From contig NZ_AP014836.1 of the NCBI RefSeq assembly GCF_002356115.1, positions 496,001-560,000 on the forward strand: a stretch of DNA of 64,000 nucleotides. The letters run 5' to 3'. Positions 57,158 through 64,000 of this stretch are shown in pieces (position 1 is the first letter of the stretch; the number at the start of each line of letters is the position of its first letter). A model generated the notes under the pieces. The model was not told where the DNA came from and searched no databases. It worked only from the letters and a program-made list of their open reading frames with translations. The translations under genes were made by a program, and so were the position numbers. This DNA comes from Candidatus Nitrosoglobus terrae (GTDB taxonomy: Bacteria > Pseudomonadota > Gammaproteobacteria > Nitrosococcales > Nitrosococcaceae).

Positions 57158-57443
57158 CACTATACGTCTATAAGTTTCATAGAACATTTAGTTATAAGAC
57201 AAGCATTAGGGATTATGCTTATATTTTATTACTCGTGATAATACAGGGGATAAAAAATTAAGCTTTTTCATTTTTGGTATTTAATTTATAGGAGAAGAAC
57301 GAAGGCACTCCTAGCGCAAGATCTTTAGGATGGCTTATGAGTAGAGTAGTTTTAGCGAAAAACATTAGCCTAAGATTTAGAATTGAATTAGGTATTTCTA
57401 TAGCGATCTGCCCATAGCCGCTATCAGCGAAGCCTAATATAAG

Positions 57444-57883
57444 CTATTTTTCACTATAAAAGTTTATGAGCTCCTTCTTTTCATCTGGAGAAAGAAGGAG
57501 CTCAGATACTTTACCCATGTAATTAAGCAGGAACCCTTTGTTGATGCCAGCAAATCAGTAACTAAAACGCTGCTACCATCCGATTCTCCTGATTTAATCG
57601 GAAGCTTGATTGATCTGGTACACTAAGCATACGTAAGTAAGATTGTTATTTTCGTCATAAATACTTGTAATCATTACTTCATCACCACAGGCTATTCTCA
57701 GGAAATGATGCTTTAAGGCTTAGGTAAAGATGGAGGAGCAGGTAAAGGTCCACCACTAGGTGAAGGTATAGGTGGAGGCGCGACTGCAACTTCAGGTGTA
57801 AAAGTCGTACTGGATTGTGCATGAAGTAAGGGGGCGAATAAAAGCACTGTTAAAACAAGCGCTTTAGCAGGTAATTTTTTCAT
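57444..57883 (-). pseudogene. Decayed proline-rich secreted protein B, paralogue of A
   Basis: ATG 57883 starts MKKLPAKALVLTVLLFAPLL, then HAQSS and a Pro-rich linker ending PSLPKP. After that the sense jumps frames several times: FPENSLW, then GDEVMITSIYDENNNLTYV, then SGESDGSSVLVTD, then FAGINKGFLLNYMGKVSELL and LSPDEKKEL to TAG at 57444. These pieces follow protein A in the same order (PESSLW near the linker, KISPLL near the end). So it is the same kind of gene with three or more frameshifts. The 61-codon frame at 57713-57898 is only its first part. Confidence 0.62.
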
Positions 57884-58145
57884 CACTATAGCCCTCATAA
57901 AAGAGTTATTAGATTTAATTAAATTATTTAATACTGGCTATTTAAGCACATCTTCTTTATTTGACCTCTTGTCTGTTTTCAATAGATTAAATTATTTTTA
58001 TTACCCTAACCCCAAGACTTTAACGGCTAACAAGGTTCTACCGTTATTAGTTAGATTAGACTATATATGGGAAAGATCAAGCACTAGGGGTTGCGCTTAT
58101 GTTATCCATAGCAATGAGATAAGAGAAAAGCATTAAGATAAAAAA

Positions 58146-58325
58146 TCAAACTTTTTCATCTGGGGAAAGAAGTCTTGCTTTTTCCTCTAGCATCACTGGA
58201 ATATCATCTCGAATAGGATAAGCAAGACGGCAAGCTTTGCAAATCAATTCCTGAGCTGTTTTTTTATAGACCAATCCGCTTTTACATATGGGGCAGGCCA
58301 GTATTTCAAGTAATTTTTTGTCCAT
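58146..58325 (-). CDS. ycaR: Trm112/YcaR family zinc protein
   Basis: This 59-residue protein is [20 protein letters not shown] followed by [20 protein letters not shown]. The two CxxC pairs are the zinc site of the Trm112/YcaR family. It starts 3 bases after the lpxK stop, as in the E. coli order msbA-lpxK-ycaR-kdsB. kdsB is not next here. The gene belongs to the lipid A export operon. It may be an adaptor for methyltransferases. Confidence 0.9.
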   Translation of the reverse strand: MDKKLLEILACPICKSGLVYKKTAQELICKACRLAYPIRDDIPVMLEEKARLLSPDEKV

Positions 58326-58328
58326 AGG

Positions 58329-59342
58329 TTATCCTATTATTTCTGTATGTTGTTTAGAAGCCCGCTGTAATAAGCTTAATACTTGCTCGCCAAAGGATAT
58401 AGGCAGAGAAGTGTTAATAGGTACATACCAATAGTTATCGCGAGCAAAACGTTCACATTTTACTGCATCTTTCTCCGTCATGAGAATTGGCTGATTATCG
58501 CCAAAGACAAGATCCTTAGGTTCAAAGCAGTGATGATCAGGAAAAAAATGTTGGCAAACGCTGATACCTAGTTTTTGTAGCTGAGTAAAAAATCGCTGTG
58601 GATTTCCAATTCCTGCCACACCATGTATTTCAGTACGCTTAAATTTTTTTAGAGCGCGTACCGTACGGCTTTTAAGGCAATGGGCTTTTTGAATATGTAA
58701 CTCCATAGCAAATTCATTTTTTTGAGCATCACCGCTGTTAATTACGACTAAATCTACAGTTTGGATGCGACTTAAAGGCTCTCTTAAAGGCCCAGCGGGT
58801 AAGCAGTATCCGTTGCCGAAACGTCGCACTCCATCCACAACTAAGATTTCTATATCTCGACCTAGAGCGTAATGTTGTAGCCCATCATCTGAGAGCAAGA
58901 CATTACAATCTGAGTGGGCTAAAAGCGCTCTGGCAGCAGCCACTCGATCGGGCCCTACCACGATGGGGCATGTAGTGCGTCGAGACAAGATAACGGCTTC
59001 ATCACCAACAAGATTAGGATCGCTACTAGGATAGACACGCTGAGGATAATTTTGAGCTTTACCTCCATAGCCGCGGCTAATAATTCCTGGGTAATAGCCA
59101 TGGTGTTGGAGAAATTGAGCTAACCAAATAACTAGCGGCGTTTTTCCTGTGCCTCCTAGAGTAAGGTTACCAACTACTAAAACCGGTATGGGGAGTCTCT
59201 GGACAGACAATAATTCTCGAACATAAGCCCATCGGCGTAAGATGACTACGAGTCGAAATAGAGTACTGAGAGGTGTGAGTAACCAACGACTAAAATGATA
59301 ACTGTACCAATAGTTAAGGATAATTTTTTTATAATCAAACAT
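58329..59342 (-). CDS. lpxK: Tetraacyldisaccharide 4'-kinase
   Basis: This 337-residue membrane-associated kinase phosphorylates the lipid A disaccharide. The Walker A loop is GNLTLGGTGKTPLVIWLAQF, followed by SRGYGGKA, and later DDGLQHYALGRDIEILVVDG. The start is taken as ATG 59342, which overlaps the msbA stop by 8 bases (ATGTTTGA), indicating translational coupling. Alternative TTG 59348 is less likely. It is the second gene of msbA-lpxK-ycaR. Confidence 0.95.
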   Translation of the reverse strand: MFDYKKIILNYWYSYHFSRWLLTPLSTLFRLVVILRRWAYVRELLSVQRLPIPVLVVGNLTLGGTGKTPLVIWLAQFLQHHGYYPGIISRGYGGKAQNYPQRVYPSSDPNLVGDEAVILSRRTTCPIVVGPDRVAAARALLAHSDCNVLLSDDGLQHYALGRDIEILVVDGVRRFGNGYCLPAGPLREPLSRIQTVDLVVINSGDAQKNEFAMELHIQKAHCLKSRTVRALKKFKRTEIHGVAGIGNPQRFFTQLQKLGISVCQHFFPDHHCFEPKDLVFGDNQPILMTEKDAVKCERFARDNYWYVPINTSLPISFGEQVLSLLQRASKQHTEIIG

Positions 59343-61122
59343 TGACAACAGGAGCTAGGGGATATGGATTACTATTACGAAACTGTAAGCGGTAGAGTTC
59401 AGCATAGTGGCTATTTTGGGCAAGAAGCTGACTATGGGGGCCCATTTCTATAATTTGGCCTCGATGAAGAACCACAATGTTATCAGCCCTTTCTACGGTA
59501 GAAAGGCGATGGGCAATGACTAGGGTGGTTCGTTGCTCCATTAAGGTCTCTAACGCTGCTTGGATATGTCGCTCAGCTTCAGTATCCAACGAGGCGGTGG
59601 CTTCATCTAAGATGAGAACGGGTGCATCTTTAAGTAAGGCGCGGGCAATGGCTAGTCGTTGCCGTTGTCCTCCAGAAAGCAATACCCCGTTTTCTCCAAT
59701 AATAGTATCCAGCCCTTTAGGTAGACGTTCAATAAACTCCATGGCATGAGCGGCTTTAGCGGCATGGATAATGTCCGTTCTGCTAATTTGCGTATCATCG
59801 CCTCCGTAAGCGATGTTATGGGCAATAGTATCATTGAATAAAACGATTTGCTGATTCACTAAGGCAATCTGTCTACGCAGCTCAGTAAGACGAAAATCTC
59901 GAATATCAGCACCATCCAAAGTGATTCGCCCGGAGCCAGTTTCATAAAAGCGCGCTAATAAGCTAACTAAAGTGGATTTACCACTACCGGAGTGCCCTAC
60001 TAACGCTACAGTTTGGCCAGCGGCTATATTGAGATTAATATTAGTAAGCACCCAACTACTGTTAGGCGTATAGCGAAAAGATAATTGTTCAATATTGATT
60101 GCCCCTTGAGCTCTATCGATACTTTTCTGGCCTCGATCTAATTCTGGTGCTTCTTCCAGTAAACTAAAGATACTCTGGGCAGCCGCAATCCCTCTCTGCA
60201 AAGTACCATTAATCTTAGTGAGGCGCTTAATGGGGGCGAGCAGCATCATCATCGCTGTAATAAAAGAGATAAAAGTGCCAATACTAATCTGGGTAAGTAC
60301 CGATTCGCGGGTGGCTAAATAAATTACGCCGGCTAGCCCTAAAACAGCAACAAGCTGAATAGTAGGCTGGCTGATAGAGTCAATAGCAACCATTTTCATG
60401 GCTTGCTGGCGATTTCGAGCATTAGCTCGGCTAAAACGCTGGGTTTCGTAAGTTTGTCCTCCAAATATTTTGATTTCTCGATAACCTTCAATACCCTCTT
60501 GGGCAACGTGGCTAACTTCTCCTATGGAGGTTTGAATTTTTTGGCTAATACGGCGAAAACGATAGCTGACAAATCTAACGATAAGGCCAATTATCGGGGT
60601 TGTCACTAAAACCACAAGAGTGAATAGCCCATTGAGGTACACCATCCAAATAAGTAGCCCGATAATGGTGAGGAAGTCGCGAATTATAGTTAGTACGGCA
60701 TCAGTGGCCGCATTAGAGACCTGTTCTACATCATAGATAAGCTTAGCAAGGAGCTGTCCAGAAGGATTTTGATCATAAAAGCGTGCTGGTAAGTTTAGAA
60801 GATGAGAAAACATGCCTTCTCGTAAATCCTCTACTACCCGACGGGCTATCCAGCGTAAGCCGTAATTGGTGATAAAACTGGCTACCCCGCGGACTAAGAA
60901 TAAACCGATCAATAGAAGCGGAATAGATTGAATAGTGGTCTGATCCCGTTCAACAAAGCTTCCATCCATGAGCGGTTTCATCAGCGCGGCTAGCCCGGTT
61001 TCGGTACTGGCATAGACCACCATCATGACCACTGAGAGCATAAAAATCCATCGGTACGGGTGGGCGTGACTGAGGAGGCGACGATAGATGGTAAATCCAG
61101 ATTCTGAATGAGGGGCGGGCAT
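59335..61122 (-). CDS. msbA: Lipid A export ABC transporter MsbA
   Basis: This 595-residue half-transporter flips lipid A-core across the inner membrane. About six transmembrane helices fill residues 25-320. The ATPase domain then shows Walker A GHSGSGKST, signature LSGGQRQRLAIARALL and Walker B VLILDEATASLD. It heads the msbA-lpxK-ycaR operon. Length is normal (E. coli MsbA has 582 residues). Confidence 0.96.
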   Translation of the reverse strand: MPAPHSESGFTIYRRLLSHAHPYRWIFMLSVVMMVVYASTETGLAALMKPLMDGSFVERDQTTIQSIPLLLIGLFLVRGVASFITNYGLRWIARRVVEDLREGMFSHLLNLPARFYDQNPSGQLLAKLIYDVEQVSNAATDAVLTIIRDFLTIIGLLIWMVYLNGLFTLVVLVTTPIIGLIVRFVSYRFRRISQKIQTSIGEVSHVAQEGIEGYREIKIFGGQTYETQRFSRANARNRQQAMKMVAIDSISQPTIQLVAVLGLAGVIYLATRESVLTQISIGTFISFITAMMMLLAPIKRLTKINGTLQRGIAAAQSIFSLLEEAPELDRGQKSIDRAQGAINIEQLSFRYTPNSSWVLTNINLNIAAGQTVALVGHSGSGKSTLVSLLARFYETGSGRITLDGADIRDFRLTELRRQIALVNQQIVLFNDTIAHNIAYGGDDTQISRTDIIHAAKAAHAMEFIERLPKGLDTIIGENGVLLSGGQRQRLAIARALLKDAPVLILDEATASLDTEAERHIQAALETLMEQRTTLVIAHRLSTVERADNIVVLHRGQIIEMGPHSQLLAQNSHYAELYRLQFRNSNPYPLAPVVNV

Positions 61123-61212
61123 GATGGTGTATGGTTAGATGAATAGGTAGATTAAAAATTTTTCTGTGTCAAATAACTACAGTAAAGATTTTAAATTTTA
61201 AGCACTAAAAAA

Positions 61213-62952
61213 CTACTTAAGTAGCTCTGTTAATTTTTCAGTCAATAATATTTTTCTTTTAGTATAAAATTCATCAAAATTATGAATTGAAAAATCTGTC
61301 ATATCTGTGGGTAATAGGTGAGCCTCTAGGAAAGCCGTTCTATCTCTGGATGCGGGTTCCTGATCAATCCATTCAGCGAGGGAGATCTCCTGCTTTGCGC
61401 TGTTTTCATTAGCATTTAACATTTGTAAATTAACAATAGAGTGATAGTCTTTCTCGTTGTATTGACCTTGAGTGGCTTGAGATATTGCTTCAAATTGTTT
61501 TACTGGATGCAAATGATCTTTATGGAATGCATTGTTCTCATAATCTAAATGAGGAAATAACAGGGATAATAGGGAGAATGAGCGTTCATGTTTATGTTTA
61601 TATTGAGTGATCAGTAGTTCAGCTATAAATTCTTCACCCACACTAGCCTCTTTCCTGATATGTGAAAAAATCTTTTCGGAGGGAAAAAAATCAATACCTG
61701 AAGTAATTTTCGTATCTCTAATATTCCCAGTGAAAGCTTGTCTAATTTGAGATAAGGTATTATTTGATACCCCTCCAAAAACTTGTTTTAACAAGCTGAT
61801 ATGCAACCATGTTTTTATATGAACCCGATCTTCTTTATATTTTATTTTAGTGCTGTAATCCTCATAAATATCTTTATGATATAAATAATAAGCGATGGGC
61901 AGAATAGAGTTTTTTGAGATTAATGTGGAATCATTAAACCCAAATACTTTCATCAAATCAAAGGTAGACAGTAAGCAATCTCTAATTTTATCCCACTCTT
62001 TTTCAAAGGATTGACTATTTTCTTTGGAAAAATTCTTAGCTGTAAACGTAATATCTGCACTATACAAATAAAGATATGCTCTTAATATTAAATCTTTACT
62101 TATGGTAAATCCTTTGTCTTGAATATTATCTACTAATTGATGAATTTCCTTCCGTGCATCTCTAGTTACCCAGTTTGCAATGACCATAGACATGACTAAA
62201 TCAGAAAAATCTAAGGGTTTACCACCACTATTGATGCGTATAAAAATATTTAAAGCGGTATCTATCTCTTGATCCGATTTTAATAAAAAGAAATTAATGG
62301 GGGTATCTCGGGTAATTACCCGTCTTAATTGGCGTATCGTATTTTTTGAAAACGCGCTAAATGATTCTATAAAGCTATCAAGATCCTCATCGCTAGGGAA
62401 ATTTAATATTTCCCCTACTTTAAACCATGAGATATTACGAGAATCCTTATATATTCTTTGGCTATGCGTGTTGGAGTCTATTAAAAACTTGAATTCATAA
62501 ACCCGCCCATCTTCTTGATCAGAGAGCTTTTCATCTATATTTAAATACAATCGTCTTGTAGGAATATTCCGCTCAGTATCTTCCCATCTCTTCCCAGTAA
62601 CTTTATAAGCATAATTTCCCTTTAAGCCGATATATAAAGCGGTTAAGCGCTGCTGGCCGTCTAAAATAGCAATGAAAGACGATAGGCCATTTGTTGAAAT
62701 CTCTTCATTATGTGTTTTATATCTTTCTCTGAATTCAGAAATAAATTTATAAAATTTATATTTTTTTGCATTTTCTTTTACCTCCCAAAATAAAAACGAA
62801 CTAATGGGGTAGCTTTTCATAATGGAGTCAAAGAGCCATTCAATTTTATCGTGAGACCACACAAATTCTCGTTGAATCGCCGGTAATAGGTAGCTATTTT
62901 CCGTAATTTTATGAACCGCTTCTGCAATGGTGATTGGGGTTTGAAAGGACAT
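61213..62952 (-). CDS. DUF262-domain protein (GmrSD-like)
   Basis: This 579-residue protein starts with a ParB-like DUF262 domain (IQREFVWSHDKIEWLFDSIM, ISSFLFWEV, AILDGQQRLTALYIGLKG). DGQQR is the expected nucleotide-binding motif. The C-terminal part has HKDHLHPVKQFE and YHSIVNLQMLNANENSAKQE, similar to the DUF1524/HNH nuclease domain of GmrD-type type IV restriction enzymes. This suggests an NTP-dependent nuclease that attacks modified or foreign DNA. It stands as a single gene between msbA and comEC and has low GC compared with its neighbours, hinting at transfer. The specific target is unknown. Confidence 0.82.
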   Translation of the reverse strand: MSFQTPITIAEAVHKITENSYLLPAIQREFVWSHDKIEWLFDSIMKSYPISSFLFWEVKENAKKYKFYKFISEFRERYKTHNEEISTNGLSSFIAILDGQQRLTALYIGLKGNYAYKVTGKRWEDTERNIPTRRLYLNIDEKLSDQEDGRVYEFKFLIDSNTHSQRIYKDSRNISWFKVGEILNFPSDEDLDSFIESFSAFSKNTIRQLRRVITRDTPINFFLLKSDQEIDTALNIFIRINSGGKPLDFSDLVMSMVIANWVTRDARKEIHQLVDNIQDKGFTISKDLILRAYLYLYSADITFTAKNFSKENSQSFEKEWDKIRDCLLSTFDLMKVFGFNDSTLISKNSILPIAYYLYHKDIYEDYSTKIKYKEDRVHIKTWLHISLLKQVFGGVSNNTLSQIRQAFTGNIRDTKITSGIDFFPSEKIFSHIRKEASVGEEFIAELLITQYKHKHERSFSLLSLLFPHLDYENNAFHKDHLHPVKQFEAISQATQGQYNEKDYHSIVNLQMLNANENSAKQEISLAEWIDQEPASRDRTAFLEAHLLPTDMTDFSIHNFDEFYTKRKILLTEKLTELLK

Positions 62953-63115
62953 TTTTTCTTCTTTCTTTTTAAATTGATAATGCTTGATCTAAATTCCTCA
63001 GTTTATTAATTCGTCTATTGGCTGCTATCCTTTAGCGTTGTTATTTTATTTTGGTGATGTTGCCACGGGCTTTTAAAAGGTAAAAGTATTTATTGCTATC
63101 TATTACTCAATCATG

Positions 63116-64000
63116 CTAATCCCCGGTCCAATAGTGGCGATTACGCTGCCTGAAAGTCTCTGGATCATTGAGGGTATTTTGATCTAAATGGAATGTAATC
63201 GCTCCATGGCGGGCGGTATCCCATGTTTTTGCTCCATGCTGAAGATAGCGCTGAACAATCGAAGGTTGAGGAAAGTGCCATTGATTCCGATAGCCTACAG
63301 CAAAAAGGACGTGCTTAGGATTAACAGCAGTGATAAAGGCAGGGCTTGAAGAGGTCAAGCTACCATGATGAGGGGCTACTAAAATAGTCGCTGAGAGATT
63401 AGAGGAATTAGCGGTCACTAGTGCATGCTCTGCTTGGCGCTGAATATCCGCGGCAATAAGAATGTGCTGCTCTCCTCTAGTGATACGCAGTACACAGGAA
63501 TGATTGTTACCTTGGCCAGAATCTGATGAAGGGTGAAGTATTTGAAAATCGATTCCATCCCAATGCCAGCGTTGGCCGCGAATACATTGCTGTGCTTCAA
63601 TCTTATTGAGTTGATTAGGCGTGCTGGTAAGTATTTGGGTGGCGGGTATTTGATGTAGGAGTCCTGTTGCCCCCCCAGCATGGTCATTATCACTATGGCT
63701 GATAATTAAAGTATCCATATGATGGATGCCTTGACTACGGAGAAAGGGAGCGATTACGGCTTCACCTGCATTAAATTGGGAACTGTAGCGAGGGCCCGTA
63801 TCAAACACTAAGGTATGGTGGCGAGTACGAGCAACTGCCGCTAGACCTTGTCCCACATCAAGCAGGGTAAACCATAGAGATCCATCAGCTGGGCGTGCTT
63901 GTGGTAGCAAAAACAAAGGGAGTAGCGCAATCGATCCTAGCCAGCGTCCGGGTAATCCTCGTGGAGCGAGGATAAGCAAGCTTCCAAGCGTGGCTGAAAT
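63116..64000 (-). CDS. comEC: ComEC/Rec2 DNA uptake protein, C-terminal part (5' end outside window)
   Basis: The frame is open to the end of the window. The visible 294 residues contain the end of the competence membrane domain and the metallo-beta-lactamase domain. That domain opens with LWFTLLDVGQGLAAVARTRH, continues with the metal-binding SHSDNDHAGG, and has VAPHHGSLTSSSPAFI near the end. ComEC forms the inner-membrane channel for DNA uptake. Full-length proteins have about 700-800 residues, so more than half is missing. No truncation is evident at the C-terminus. Confidence 0.9.
   Translation of the reverse strand: MSATLGSLLILAPRGLPGRWLGSIALLPLFLLPQARPADGSLWFTLLDVGQGLAAVARTRHHTLVFDTGPRYSSQFNAGEAVIAPFLRSQGIHHMDTLIISHSDNDHAGGATGLLHQIPATQILTSTPNQLNKIEAQQCIRGQRWHWDGIDFQILHPSSDSGQGNNHSCVLRITRGEQHILIAADIQRQAEHALVTANSSNLSATILVAPHHGSLTSSSPAFITAVNPKHVLFAVGYRNQWHFPQPSIVQRYLQHGAKTWDTARHGAITFHLDQNTLNDPETFRQRNRHYWTGD

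Noticed and set aside
57468-57503. Perfect 13-bp hairpin GAGCTCCTTCTTT with its complement, looking like a terminator
   Set aside because: It lies inside the decayed secreted gene B and arises from the codons for ELLLSPDEKKEL; no T-run follows.

Overview
The window looks like chromosome from an ammonia-oxidising gammaproteobacterium related to Nitrosococcus, possibly one of the acid-adapted relatives (Nitrosoglobus/Nitrosacidococcus type). The evidence is an octahaem hydroxylamine oxidoreductase gene followed by the nitrifier orf2 gene and a tetrahaem cM552-type gene, a SmbP-like small protein, and gammaproteobacterial housekeeping genes (msbA-lpxK-ycaR, lpoB, flgM, rof). The DNA is moderately AT-rich. 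The species assignment is inference; no rRNA is present.

Layout: 1-3.9 kb holds the 3' part of hao, orf2, a decayed gene in the cycA (cytochrome c554) position, and cycB, closed by a strong terminator. 3.9-10.4 kb on the minus strand holds proS, a PLD-like protein, a DUF2130 protein, a MAPEG protein and a phosphatidylserine-decarboxylase-like protein. 10.5-15.0 kb is an AT-rich block that appears to come from Bacteroidota: sugar acetyltransferase, ArsM and ArsR with an operator-like palindrome, then a GGNCC-type restriction-modification pair with a Bacteroidota-style promoter. 15.2-20 kb holds a glycosyltransferase, a 3-methyladenine glycosylase, decayed ORFs, a small ORF broken by an amber codon, and a secreted monohaem protein. 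20-25.5 kb is one double-length UvrA gene.

25.7-38.6 kb is the most unusual stretch. It has a RelA/SpoT-domain gene with an in-frame amber codon, inserted into an older secreted-protein gene. After it come two almost identical giant secreted proteins in tandem, with a 70-bp fossil of a cytochrome P450 between them and two intact paralogous P450 genes after them. This reads as duplication of a [secreted protein + P450] unit, partial deletion, and later homogenisation.

38.7-49.7 kb holds an AhpD-like protein, a cupin, small secreted or membrane proteins, a four-gene envelope operon (COG3014 lipoprotein, YcfL, LpoB, CsgG-like), xthA, an SmbP-like gene, a TPR protein, ubiD, a PilZ protein and rof. 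49.7-55.2 kb holds tRNA-Arg(CCT), tRNA-Ala(CGC), flgM and a methyl-cycle group on the minus strand (gloA, metF, ahcY, metK). 55.5-58 kb holds a glycine-rich secreted protein and two paralogous, frameshifted, proline-rich secreted genes. 58.1-64 kb holds ycaR, lpxK and msbA, an orphan DUF262 protein, and the 3' part of comEC running off the window.

The accessory regions show many gene remains: cycA, the P450 fossil, three ORFs stopped by TAG, and two frameshifted paralogues. No CRISPR array, integrase or intact transposase was seen.
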